From NCBI GenBank assembly GCA_002205965.3, contig NADL03000662.1, positions 1 through 64,000 of the forward strand: a DNA stretch of 64,000 nucleotides, read 5' to 3'. The position numbers were made by a program, and so were the translations under genes. Numbering within the stretch: the first letter of the stretch is position 1; each line of letters starts with the position of its first letter. This stretch comes from Kappaphycus alvarezii. Lineage: Eukaryota; Rhodophyta; Florideophyceae; Gigartinales; Solieriaceae. The notes beneath the pieces were generated by a model that had not been told where the DNA came from, did not search any database, and saw only the letters and a program-made list of their open reading frames with translations. Of the stretch, positions 1 to 9,325 are shown piece by piece.

Positions 1-705
1 AAATTCGCACACGAAAAATTAGATGAGGACCATAATTGTATACAGTATTGGAACTGGGAAGATATTTTTACAGTTTTTGAATTTGCAAGATATTTTTAAT
101 TTGGGTGAGTGTGGCAAATTCATCGGTTGATTTTTTATTTTAGGACACGCTGTCATAGTGGATGTCAGTACAGTTCTAGGTTGTGGGTGATACTACGAGT
201 GACTCTGAAAGGTCTATATAATGGCCACATCAATTCCCACCCCTGGCCGATGGGTGGCTGGCATGGGTATGGCACCTAGATATTTACCTTGAGGAAATAT
301 CTTCTAATGGTCTCTCTGGTTCACACGATTCCCGTGAATGCGTTTTATGGTATTTAGTATGTTTGATTGAGACTTTAGGATTAGCCGAAAGTCTATATAA
401 GCTGAGTAAAGTGCTTCCTCCTTGAGAGGTCAAGCAAGTTGGCAGACAACTTCAGGTCAAGCTCCGAGTAGTAGGAAGTTGAGAGTCAACTTCAGACCCA
501 GAAAACTTTTTCCTAAGCTGGTCGCAGAGCATCAGTGGTAGACCTGCCCCTTTTATACTTGCTTGTAGCCCTCTCAACTCTCTCCCATATACACTCCTTT
601 TTATTTGTTCAACTATACCACGGTAGCACTTTTGTCGCTCGCAACACCTCCGTCTTGGGGTAGTTGGTTCTAAGTATCTCTTCTCCCGACGATTTACCCC
701 TATCA
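1..705 (+). repeat. 5' LTR of gypsy element 1 (first bases outside the window)
   Basis: This is a direct copy of 6715-7430. It ends in CCCCTATCA and is followed by a two-base spacer and a TGG primer-binding start. It contains two TATATAA boxes and a perfect 8-bp-arm hairpin at 475-493 (GAAGTTGA, loop GAG, TCAACTTC). Compared with the 3' LTR it has scattered substitutions and small indels, for example around 20 and 345-410. Confidence 0.95.
215..400 (+). promoter_or_regulatory. Two TATA boxes in the LTR
   Basis: TATATAA occurs at 215-221 and again at 394-400, each preceded by GTC. Both are kept in the 3' LTR (6938-6944 and 7116-7122). The second lies in the part of the LTR that is also conserved in the diverged LTRs at 11.6 kb and 22.5 kb, so it is the better candidate for the retroelement core promoter. 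This is inferred from sequence only. Confidence 0.45.
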
Positions 706-707
706 TT

Positions 708-725
708 TGGTACTCTTGTGGAGGG
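708..725 (+). other. Putative minus-strand primer-binding site
   Basis: The sequence starts TGGTACTC two bases after the LTR end. TGG is the complement of the tRNA CCA end and the position is right for a primer-binding site. I cannot say which tRNA it matches. Confidence 0.5.
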
Positions 726-794
726 GGTTGCACCCGAGGTATTCGAGTTGAGCAGTCTTAGGGAACCATTCGAGGGGATTTCTTTTCTGTAATC

Positions 795-1756
795 ATGGAT
801 CTCAACGCTGCTCGTATAACGTTCACAGGGGGCAAGAATGAAGACGTTGAGGAGTTTCTCTATACATATGTCAACGTTGTGATGCGTGAGAAGAGCGATG
901 AAGAGAAGGCCGAAAGTATCTTCGCCTATCTTCATGGTGACGCAAAGCACAAATATAAGGCCAAGTTTATCAACGGGTGGTCTCTTAACGGGAATGGGCG
1001 TAACTTCGGTGAGGTATGTGAGTGGCTTGTGAAAGAATATGCTAAGGAGGTAGAACCAGATGAGATGATTCGTACCGCCATAGAGGCCCGGCTCAACTTC
1101 GACGATTTGTTAAGCTCATTGGTATACTTGTGTGATCTCTATGAAAAGGCTGGGTTCAACGCCCAAGCCAAGTACGGAATGCTGCGTAAGGCGGCGATGG
1201 GGATAAGCGGCTCTCCGATTTCCTCCTCATCAAGGGCCCTCACACTTTTAATGAACTGAAGGGTACCATAGTAGAATTTGTCAAAAATTCGGAGACGTTT
1301 CAGTCACTAGTGAGGTACCGAGGGAAACCCACATCTGCTATCGTACATCCTGAAAAGAATTATCAAAGGCCAGCGACTAGCGCAGCAGCATTGGAATCAG
1401 TCAGGAGCGATGTCAAAAACTTGGAAGAAAGGTTGGAAACCCGATTCGATAATCGACTTGACATGATAACCTCGCAGTTGGAAAGCCTTACTCTTACCAT
1501 TAAGAAGAACCAGTCTGGGGCCCCCAAGGCCGCAGAAGTCTGTTCCTACTGTCACAAGCCTGGACACTTTGCAAATAGGTGTCCTGATAATCCACATAGA
1601 AACACTCGTTGTGGAAAGTGCGGTCGTTACGGGCATCATGAAAGTAACTGCTGGTCTAAAGACAACAGAAGAGCAAATTTATCGGACGCAAGTGAGTCAG
1701 GACCAGAGATGAAAATCTTACAAAACAGAAGGATCAAAGTTGGCGGATGCCGGTAA
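795..1756 (+). pseudogene. gag of gypsy element 1, frameshifted
   Basis: The first segment (795-1259) is a helical capsid-like region. Near position 1205, after the Met-Gly codons, the frame changes and continues in another frame through 1756, so one short indel separates the halves. The second half has a coiled region and then two zinc knuckles: CSYCHKPGHFANRC and CGKCGRYGHHESNC, both CX2CX4HX4C. These bind RNA in Gag nucleocapsid domains. The gag frame ends at 1756 and overlaps another frame from about 1740, which may be the original gag-pol junction. Start at 795 is the first ATG after the leader. Confidence 0.85.
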
Positions 1757-2508
1757 TGTATCCATCGCTGAAGAAATCAGTCAAGTTAATGTGACAAAAA
1801 GGGATGGGGAAGGGAACGTTTTGTCGAAAAAACCTAGGCTAGATTATGGAATGCTGGAGCATATCCCAGCACCTGTACCTCCTCGAACCAAGAGGCTTGA
1901 TCAAGTTGTTCCAGGGTGGGAAACTTCGGCCAAGAAGACGAGAAAGAGTAAGAAATTTAAGAGTATCCCAAGGACGTACTAGAATATGTGAAGAAGTACA
2001 ATTTGGTGGCTGAGCTTGCATCGCCCCAACTGGGATAACGTTTGGTCAACTTTTGAGGGGCGACGCAGAGGATGCGAGAAAAGAACTCAAAAAAATTATC
2101 AGGTCTAATAAGTCCGCTAAGGGTAAGAAACTGTTTCTTCAATCGGCCTCGACAGCACCAAGACGTCTTAAACTAGTACCAGTCAAAGTATTGGGAATGC
2201 AAACCCAAGCTCTTTTCGATTCGGGCGCTGTTCCAAACCTTATTCAGAAACTTTGGTGACAGATTAGGTCTCGAAATTATTCCAACTACTCGAAGAATAA
2301 CTGTGGCGGATGGAACCGTCTCAAAATGCATGGGCACTGTTACAAGGTTTCCGTGTTCTTTGGGGACTCTAAAGTTGATGTAGACTTTCTCGTCATGCCG
2401 GAGCTCCCTTTCGATGCAATCATTGGCTGTCCTACCATGGAAAGACTAGGGACCTGCATTGACTTGGGCAACCAAATCGTTTCAGTTAATGTTGACGGCA
2501 GAACGTGA
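1740..2508 (+). pseudogene. Spacer and retropepsin-like aspartic protease of gypsy element 1
   Basis: A lysine-rich spacer (1740-1980) leads, through two frame changes near 1980 and 2040, to a retropepsin. The active-site motif is DSGA (ALFDSGAVPNLI) at about 2217-2250. The flap-distal motif FDAIIGCPTMERLG lies at about 2410-2450, in the frame opened at 2326. A frameshift near 2250 separates these two halves. The protease would process the Gag-Pol polyprotein if the frame were intact. Confidence 0.75.
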
Positions 2509-2840
2509 AGATGCCCCTGGATTTCGACAAAAGCACACATCCGGAAGATCTAAGAGAGACGGACAGTGAAGATTTCACTTCTAGCTATGACAGCGAAGAT
2601 TCCGAACCAACTAACACTTTCGGAAGTGAGAAAGGGTACGCTCGGGGGACAATGAACATGACATGGGACGATTATGATTCTGGGTTTGAAACAGATGAAG
2701 AATGGAATTCTAGGGTAGGTTTGACACCTGAATGTGTTTCTTTTTGCGATAATATCGAATCAAAGGACGGAATTCGGGCATGAAAGAAGATTACAATTGC
2801 ACGGAAAACAAGGAATATATCGAATTCCATATCTGAAGAT
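2505..2840 (+). other. Acidic linker between protease and RT
   Basis: This open segment is rich in Asp, Glu and Ser (for example EDFTSSYDSEDSEP) and recognisable as no enzyme. It sits inside pol between the protease and the reverse transcriptase fingers. Such low-complexity spacers are common in gypsy polyproteins. It ends in a stop at 2783, and the RT frame opens at 2841. Confidence 0.5.
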
Positions 2841-4377
2841 GTGAGCACGCCGGAAGAGGTCCTTCAAAATTTGGAGGGAGGATCAAGAAAAGGACCAGCG
2901 CCAAATTGGAGAAATTCAAGAAAAGTACAGCACCTTCCAGCCCCCGCCTCAATGATAATATCCGACATGTTAACATCTTCCGAAGTAATTGCATGGAGTG
3001 TATCAGATTTAAGACAAGCAAGTGTACCGGTCACTCACTCATTTGAACTTACCGATACTCAACCAATTTACCACAGGCCTAGACGTCAACCGCCAAAATA
3101 TGACCAATTTATCTCAGAGAATGTTACAAGTATGCTGGAAAATGATATCATTCGGCCAGTTTCATCCCCATGGTCATTTCCAGTTGTGGTCGCACCAAAG
3201 AAGGATGGAAAGCTGCGTTTTTGCGTCGATTACCGACAACTGAACCAGAGAATGATACCCGATCGATTTCCGATTCCGAATATGGAGGAAATCCTCGAGG
3301 ACTTGAAGGACGGGAGATACTTCACCTCAATTGATCTTTACACTGGTTATTGGCAGATTCCATTGGATGAAAAATGCAAGGAAAAACAACTTTTACCAGC
3401 AAAGCCGGTACATTCAGGTTCGAAGTGATGCCTTTTGGTCTCATGAATGCCCCAGCTACATTCCAAAGAATGATGAACGAGGTTTTGAAAGGACTTCCAT
3501 TTGCAAGAGTTTATATCGATGATGTAGTGATATTCTCAAAAACCTTGGATCAGCACATATCGCATGTCAAGACTGTGGTGGAGAATAGCTGCGTACAGCC
3601 TGAAAATTAAGTTAAGCAAATGCTTCTTTGCGAAAACGTCTATCCAATTACTCGGTCATATCGTCGATCAAGAGGGAATTAAAGTGGATCCAGAGAAAAC
3701 GAAAAAAATCAAGTTGGCACCAAGGCCCGCTTCAAAGACGGAGGTTCGAAGCTTCTTAGGACTGGCCTCATATTACAGGAGATTTATCAAAGATTTCGCC
3801 AAGACTGCAGCACCGTTACATGCCAGCACAACAAAGAACGGAAAATTTTTATGGAACAAGGAAATGCAAACCGCATTTGAAGAGCTTAAAGATAAGCTAT
3901 GTGTCCCCCCAGTGCTCATGTATCCAGATTTCAAGAGACCATTTGTTGTGGAGACAGATGCCTCAGAACGGTCTTTGGGTGCCGTTTTGTCCCAAAAAGA
4001 TGAAAACGGAAGACTACACCCGGTTCAATTCGCAAGTCGCACTCTGAATGATGCGGAAAGAGATACTCAGTCTGCGAGAAAGAAGCGCTAGCTGTTGTCT
4101 TCGCACTGAAAAAGTTTCGTGTTTACCTTTTATCACTCGAGAAATTTGTCTTGAAACTGATCACAGGCACTTAAGACAGCATTCCAAAAAAAGATGTACA
4201 TCACCGCTTGGCCGATGGCTCGACATTTTCGCAGAATATCGGTTTGAAATTGTGTATAGGCCCGGACGCAATAATCAGCCTGCCGATTACCTATCCCGCT
4301 TGAGGGATCCATTGATTCAAATGAAAAAGCTTCCGGAGACATCTCGGAGTTGCCGAAGTTCAAGTGCCGATCGATAA
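2841..4377 (+). pseudogene. Reverse transcriptase and RNase H of gypsy element 1, frameshifted
   Basis: RT motifs appear in order: SPWSFPVVVAPKKDGKLRFC, then the catalytic block around YFTSIDLYTGYWQI (2841-3428), then FGLMNAPATFQRMM and the catalytic YIDDVVIFS (3374-3610), then LGHIVDQEGIKVDPEK and the connection FLGLASYYRRFI (3564-4091). RNase H follows with VETDASERSLGAVLSQ. The final RNase H part (TDHRHL, then GRWLDIFAEY) is in the frame of 4048-4377. At least three frame breaks (about 3385, 3575, 4085) mean no full-length enzyme is encoded as the sequence stands. The domain order and motifs are standard gypsy. Confidence 0.9.
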
Positions 4378-4426
4378 CGATACGAAGCTTATATTACGGA
4401 CTTATTAAATTCCTGATGGACTAGAA

Positions 4427-5617
4427 ATGAGAAAGGTTGATATTGAACACAGAAATTGGTACGCAGGAATCAAAAGGCTTTTACACTATGGAATGGGAAA
4501 CTCTTCCCGACACACGAAAGCCGGTCCTCGACTAGGCCCCTTTGAAAGAAAGAATGAAGATCTTGAGGACTTTCATGATGAGTTAGGCATTGGGATCTCG
4601 AAACAACCAAAGAAATTCTACTAGAGATTCTGGTGGCCCAGTATCCATAAGGACGTCTATAATTCGTGAAAAGCTGCGACAACTGTCAAAAATTCACGCC
4701 AATACGAAAGTATAAGACAACTCTAGGCTTTCCAGTTTCCGGTCTCTTTGAAACCTTTTCAATTGACTTTGCGGCCCATTCAAGGAAACCTCTTCCGGAA
4801 ACAAATACCTCCTTATAGGGGTGGAACATCTTACTGGATGGCCAATAGCAGTTGCAGTTGAGGAGGCCAATGCTGAAGTGGTCCTGAGATTCATCGAAAA
4901 AGAAATAATTGAACCGTTTGGTCTTCCAAAAAGGATCATCTCAGATAACGCCTTTGTTTTACTGCAACTTCACTACTTCGTTTCTTGGAAGAGAAGGGAT
5001 TCAGCTGAAGACAGTTCTCGCATACGCTCCTATGTCAAACGGTAAAGCGGAGAGGATGGTTGGAACCATCAAACGAGCAATATCGAAAACTATGTCGGAG
5101 AATGAAATCCAGTGGGAAGATGCCTTACCAAAAGTGTTATACGGCTATCGTCGAAGAAGAGGAAGAAGTGGACGGTCACCGTTTGAGCTAATGTACGGAA
5201 GAGCTCCTAGAATGTTACAGAGAGATATGGAAACAAATATTATCGATGAAGAGAGTAGAGAGGTCGAACTACTGGCCACCGAAAGCTGGAGATCACACCG
5301 CGCGCTAACACAGACAAGAAATAAGGATGAAGAGCCTCCAGTCCAAACTTTCTCAGTCGGCTCTAAAGTACTTGTAGCACACGGGAAAGCAATGCAGCAG
5401 GCTGTGAAGTGGCCGGCCTTCCAAACAAAGTACTCGAATCCTTGTCGTCACGGAGGAAAGACACCCGCACTATAAGCTATGTTCAAGCTCAGGGAAGAGA
5501 TCAAGGAGGGCCATCCATGCACGTCGTCTAGTCCCTTACCATCAGAGGCCTGAAGAATTCCTTCTCACACAGGACTATGCGCAACCACGGGCATACTCAT
5601 CTTTAACTATAGAATGA
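4427..5617 (+). pseudogene. Integrase of gypsy element 1, frameshifted
   Basis: The zinc-binding N-terminal region is poorly preserved (4427-4700). The catalytic core shows FSIDFAAH (first Asp, about 4765), IISDNAFV (second Asp, about 4940) and NGKAERMVGTIKRAI (Glu, about 5040). A C-terminal region follows to 5475 in one frame. After one more frame change near 5430 the remaining C-terminal tail runs open and stops with TGA at 5615-5617. That stop overlaps the ATG of the next ORF. Several breaks between 4620 and 5050 inactivate it. Confidence 0.85.
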
Positions 5618-6675
5618 TTCCTATGGGAGGAAAAAGGGCCTGGGAATGGATCATCTCGATTACGCGTGACTACTACGAACTCCACGTAATCGTCCATTTC
5701 TACATTAATATATGCCTATGTTTTCGTACGTTGAACGGACCATTGCTACCTGAAGAAGATTTCCGACTATTAATCAGAGTTCTATTCTCATTCCAAAACG
5801 GAAGGTTCACGGAAGCAGGTCCAGAGTTTGTGGAAGTCATATATCATTACTCTATAGGAAGGTATGGAATGGTAGCTATCGGAGACTTGTCGCAAACATA
5901 TCTGAACATTATCCGTCCAGTTTACGTATTTCTCAAGAACAACCAAGATGTGCGACTGAGAGGTTACAGCTTGCCCCCTGATATGGAATATCGACTGGTC
6001 CCGTATCCTCTATGGGAACCTTACGTTGCTCCGCTCAGAAACACAACCTCAGCTGGAGACCAAGATCCTCCCGAGACCGTGATGATGATACGGGCAGGAC
6101 CATCAAGTGATCGAGGCGGATCATCGAAGAGGGCAAGGCGTCGGGAGCAGCGAGGAAGATCGCCAAGAAGATCGCCCCAAACACCGCCTAGTCTCCCAAG
6201 GGGAAACTATGCATCCTTAATTATTGGACGGCTACCAATTAGACGTTGGCTTCGCGAAATGACAGAGGACCCTCGAGAAGCAGAAGTAATTTCCTTTTTT
6301 GCCATTAGTATTTGCATGTGCTTCCAGACCATTCACGGGGCGCACCTTACTCGTGAGGACTCAGTCCTTATGTTGCGAGTTTTTTTCTCCTTCAGATACC
6401 CGTTTCTGGACCCGTTGCCAGAAAAGTTTGCATACTACGTTTACTACCTCACATTTGGAAGGTTTGGAGAAGTGAAACGGGAGGAGCTCATTAGAGAACA
6501 CTATGAAACCATACACCGAATCTACGAAACTCTTGACCAAGGAGATGAGCCGGTTATCGCACGGTACACACTCTCTCATCATATTGGAAATGAGCTACTA
6601 CCATATCCTTACAGTGAACCCTATACTCTCCCTGATGAATGGATAGAACTCCCACAAGAACAACAAGAGCATTGA
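5614..6675 (+). CDS. Third ORF of gypsy element 1: 353-residue protein with a duplicated domain
   Basis: The protein lies between integrase and the 3' LTR, where env-like or accessory ORFs occur in some LTR elements. Its two halves resemble each other. Residues ~10-140 and ~205-340 each carry INICLCF / ISICMCF, a following G-x-x-L-x-x-ED, R-V-x-F-SF, an F-x-x-x-x-Y-x-x-x-x-GR-x-G stretch and a closing L-x-PYP-x-x-EPY. The linker (~155-195) is Arg/Ser/Pro-rich (KRARRREQRGRSPRRS), like a nuclear-localisation or nucleic-acid-binding segment. I see no signal peptide or convincing transmembrane helix, so it does not look like an envelope protein. I do not recognise the family. The reading frame is unbroken although gag and pol are broken. 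Its ATG overlaps the pol stop (ATGA). Confidence 0.85.
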   Translation: MIPMGGKRAWEWIISITRDYYELHVIVHFYINICLCFRTLNGPLLPEEDFRLLIRVLFSFQNGRFTEAGPEFVEVIYHYSIGRYGMVAIGDLSQTYLNIIRPVYVFLKNNQDVRLRGYSLPPDMEYRLVPYPLWEPYVAPLRNTTSAGDQDPPETVMMIRAGPSSDRGGSSKRARRREQRGRSPRRSPQTPPSLPRGNYASLIIGRLPIRRWLREMTEDPREAEVISFFAISICMCFQTIHGAHLTREDSVLMLRVFFSFRYPFLDPLPEKFAYYVYYLTFGRFGEVKREELIREHYETIHRIYETLDQGDEPVIARYTLSHHIGNELLPYPYSEPYTLPDEWIELPQEQQEH

Positions 6676-6695
6676 GAACGAGCCGGGACGTTCGT

Positions 6696-6714
6696 CTTGA
6701 GCGGGAGGGCGTGA
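6696..6714 (+). other. Polypurine tract of gypsy element 1
   Basis: The purine-rich run TGAGCGGGAGGGCGTGA lies directly before the 3' LTR start at 6715, the usual position for plus-strand priming. Confidence 0.6.
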
Positions 6715-7430
6715 TGTGCACAAATTCGCACACGAAAAAATCTAGATGAGGACCATAATTGTATACAGTATTGGAACTGGGAAGATATTTTTACAGTTTT
6801 TGAATTTGCAAGATATTTTTAATTTGGGTGAGTGTGGCAAATTCATCGGTTGATTTTTTATTTTAGGACACGCTGTCATAGTGGATGTCAGTACAGTTCT
6901 AGGTTGTGGGTGATACTACGAGTGACTCTGAAAGGTCTATATAATGGCCACATCAATTCCCACCCCTGGCCGATGGGTGGCTGGCATGGGTATGGCACCT
7001 AGATATTTACCTTGAGGAAATATCTTCTAATGGTCTCTCTGGTTCACACGATTCCCGTGAATGCATTTTATGGTTATTAGTCTGTTTGTTTGAAGACTTT
7101 TAGGATAGCCAAAAGTCTATATAAGCCGAGTAAACTGCTTCCTCTAGTGGAGGTCAAGCAAGTTGGCAGACAACTTCAGGTCAAGCTCCGAGTAGTAGGA
7201 AGTTGAGAGTCAACTTCAGACCCTAGAAAACTTTTTCCTAAGCTGGTCGCAGAGCATCAGTGGTAGACCGTGCCCCTTTTATACTTGCTTGTAGCCCTCT
7301 CAACTCTCTCCCATATACACTCCTTTTTATTTGTTCAACTATACCACGGTAGCACTTTTGTCGCTCGCAACACCTCCGTCTTGGGGTAGTTGGTTCTAAG
7401 TATCTCTTCTCCGACGATTTACCCCTATCA
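6715..7430 (+). repeat. 3' LTR of gypsy element 1
   Basis: It starts TGTGCACAAATTCG and ends CCCCTATCA, a TG...CA LTR of about 716 bp. It matches 1-705 along its whole length. The sequence after 7430 is an RLE-retroelement fragment read in the same direction. Confidence 0.95.
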
Positions 7431-8103
7431 TCCTCTTCCACGTGGAAAGTCGCTCTGGCTCTACGTCTCGGCATCGCGCTATTCCCTGGATCTACTCGCT
7501 GTCCGGTCTGCTCCCGCCGCTCGGCCGACATCGCACCCGTCTTAGATCCAAGTGGTCAACACGAGTTGACCTGCAAATACGAGGACGGAATGACTCGTCG
7601 TCATCACATCCTCCGCAACGTTCTTGCCCGCTACTGTAAGGAAGTTGGGATCGTCGCCCTCGTCGAACATCCGCTCCTCTACCAGGTTCCCAACCCATCT
7701 GGGCATTCGGAGTCCCCCGCGCTACGAATGGACATTTACATACCCGCTGCATACGGGCTTCACAGTACCGATATCGCTGTCGACGTTACTGTTGCCCACC
7801 CCTCTGCACGCCGCCACATTTCGCCAAGAACGGTTACCGCAGGCGCTGCCGCAACACTCGCAGAGCGCGAGAAACATCGTCATTACGGCACTTACTGCAA
7901 CCAAAACGATATCCTCCTCTCCCCCGTCGGATTGATATCTATGGCGCCTTGGGCGACGACGGCAAGGGTTTTTTCCGCCGCCTTGCTTCCTTCGCTGCTT
8001 CCCGTCGCGGTTCCTCCCTCAACAGGAGCTCCACGACTTCGTTACCCGTTTTGCATTTAGTCTCGAAATAATGCAGGCGCGACAGGTTTCTACACGCCGC
8101 CCG
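7431..8103 (+). pseudogene. C-terminal zinc-binding plus RLE-like domain of a non-LTR retroelement (fragment 1)
   Basis: The reading frame shows CPVCSRRSADIAPVL, then H-x-C and RRHHILRN, the Cys/His module that precedes the endonuclease in RLE-type elements. A nuclease-like core follows: RMDIYIPAAYG and DIAVDVTVAHP, which fits the PD-(D/E)xK pattern. Gypsy element 1 is inserted at its 5' side. The frame changes near 8020; a short C-terminal frame with FVTRFAFSLEIMQARQ then reads to a stop near 8103. A relative lies at 8181-8763. The RT half is not present here. Confidence 0.7.
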
Positions 8104-8180
8104 CATCCGTAGTTAATTTATGAATACCCTCCACACGCTTCTGTGCGACATTGTACAACCAATAAAGATTTACCACCACG
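8028..8180 (+). repeat. 3' end of non-LTR family B, copy 1
   Basis: The stretch from AGGAGCTCC to AATAAAGATTTACCACCAC recurs at 8976-9138, and its last ~68 bp recur at 8389-8457. It covers the end of the ORF and the 3' UTR. An AATAAA polyadenylation-like signal sits about 17 bp before the end. The tail ends in CCACCAC. Confidence 0.7.
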
Positions 8181-8763
8181 TATCCCTCCGTCTCGGAATG
8201 CCTCTCTTTCCTGGCAACACACGCTGCCCCGTCTGCTCAAGTCGCTCTAATGAGGTGGCCCCGCTTCTCGATCTCGATGGTAAGCACGCTCTTATTTGCA
8301 AATACGAATACGGTCACACGCGCCGTCACAATGTCCGCCGCAATGCTCTGCACCGCTTTTGCAAGGATATTGCCACTACCGCTCTACTGTAATTTATGAA
8401 TACCCTCCGCACGCTTCTGTGCGACATTGTACAACCAATAAAGATTTACCACCACCACTACTCGAACACCCCCTTCCATCTAGCTCCACCTCTGCTCCTT
8501 CTTCTGCGGCGCTTCGAGTTGACGTTTACCTTCCAGGGGCTTACGGCCTCGACCACCGCGATCTAGCCTTGGATTTTACTGTCTCCCATCCTCTCGTCCA
8601 GTCCCGAGTCCAACAGGGCACACTGTGCGGAGCCGCCGCAGCAGCCCTCGTTCCTCCCTCCTTCAATTTCGCCTTATCAACTTACGGGGAGACAGTAAAT
8701 TACCGCAGTGAATGGGCGACATCCTGCGACTCTAATGATAATCTCCCATTCAGTAGCTTCTGA
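8181..8763 (+). pseudogene. C-terminal zinc-binding plus RLE-like domain (fragment 2), interrupted
   Basis: It is homologous to 7431-8000: LRLGMPLFPGNTRCPVC aligns with LRLGIALFPGSTRCPVC, then RRHNVRRNALHRFCK, then RVDVYLPGAYG and LALDFTVSHP. A 69 bp family-B tail (8389-8457) splits it after ...TTALL. Removing that insertion and one copy of CTACT restores an in-frame join to EHPLP. The 5' end abuts the family-B tail ending at 8180. The frame ends at 8763 without the usual C-terminus. Confidence 0.7.
8389..8457 (+). mobile_element. 69 bp truncated insertion of non-LTR family B tail
   Basis: This is only the last ~68 bp of the family-B 3' end. It is flanked by CTACT at 8384-8388 and 8458-8462, a 5 bp target-site duplication. 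It interrupts the RLE fragment 8181-8763. Extreme 5' truncation fits target-primed reverse transcription that aborted early. Confidence 0.75.
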
Positions 8764-8975
8764 TCTAACAATACAAACTCACAGAAAACACTGACTCATG
8801 AGATCAACGAAAGAGTCCAGGCCAATCTACCTATTTTGGATCACAAAGACGTCAAGCATTCAGAGTGGCGATGGATTTACCAAGAGCAAAAGACTGGATT
8901 TACTGCGAGCCGGCATAATAAAGGTTATGTGTGTGTGGACTCCTTTTTGCTGCTGCCAGGCTTCCCATTTTACTA
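8764..8975 (+). other. Unassigned spacer
   Basis: I see no homology to the surrounding elements and no convincing ORF here. Confidence 0.3.
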
Positions 8976-9138
8976 ACAGGAGCTCCGCGACTTCGTTACC
9001 CGTTTTGCATTTAGTCTCCAAATAATGCAGGCGTGACAGGTTTCTACGGCCGTTCGCATACGTAGTTAATTTATGAATACCCTCAGCAAGCTTCTGTGCG
9101 ACATTGTACAACCCATAAAGATTTGCCACCACCATTGC
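8976..9138 (+). mobile_element. 3' end of non-LTR family B, copy 2 (5'-truncated)
   Basis: Starting at ACAGGAGCTCC, this matches 8029-8180 with a few substitutions, through GATTTGCCACCAC. A TGA replaces CGA after the ATGCAGGCG codons, so the last coding frame differs. I could not find a clear target-site duplication. Confidence 0.65.
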
Positions 9139-9162
9139 AGTAACTCCAATCGCTTAGTAGGG

Positions 9163-9208
9163 AGGAAAACGTTTGGGTGTTTTACTGTTGGAAGATATTT
9201 CCGACCTA
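9163..9208 (-). mobile_element. 46 bp insertion of the RLE-element family A tail
   Basis: On the minus strand this is only the last 46 bp of the family A 3' end (ATATCTTCCAACAGTAAAAC, then ACCCAAACGTTTTCCT). It is flanked by a 9 bp direct repeat TTAGTAGGG at 9154-9162 and 9209-9217. The repeat and the tail-at-junction structure identify it as a very short retrotransposition product. Confidence 0.75.
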
Positions 9209-9325
9209 TTAGTAGGGTGCACTGCTTTTAGGGCCTCAGGGAAGGGAAAAATTGTTGCCAAGAATGCCCTCTGCCAGTACAAGTGCAGACGTGGTGGTCC
9301 GTCACAAACCAGGTGATCCTCGTAC

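Larger units (their letters stand above)
1..7430 (+). mobile_element. Ty3/gypsy-type LTR retrotransposon 1 with an extra 3' ORF
   Basis: The element reads 5' LTR, gag with two CCHC knuckles, aspartic protease, reverse transcriptase, RNase H, integrase, a third ORF, then 3' LTR. RT before integrase defines the gypsy order. The window opens a few bases inside the 5' LTR, so the left target-site duplication is not visible. The two LTRs look about 97-98 percent identical by eye, which suggests a fairly recent insertion, yet gag and pol carry roughly ten frame breaks. The 3' flank (7431 onward) is a piece of a non-LTR retroelement, so this is a nested insertion. Confidence 0.93.

Noticed and set aside
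452-950. Minus-strand ORFs across the 5' LTR and leader
   Set aside because: They mirror the LTR and recur at the 3' LTR; antisense shadows of a repeat.
5614-6675. Third ORF as an envelope gene
   Set aside because: No signal peptide, no clear transmembrane helix and no cleavage-site pattern; the position alone is not enough.
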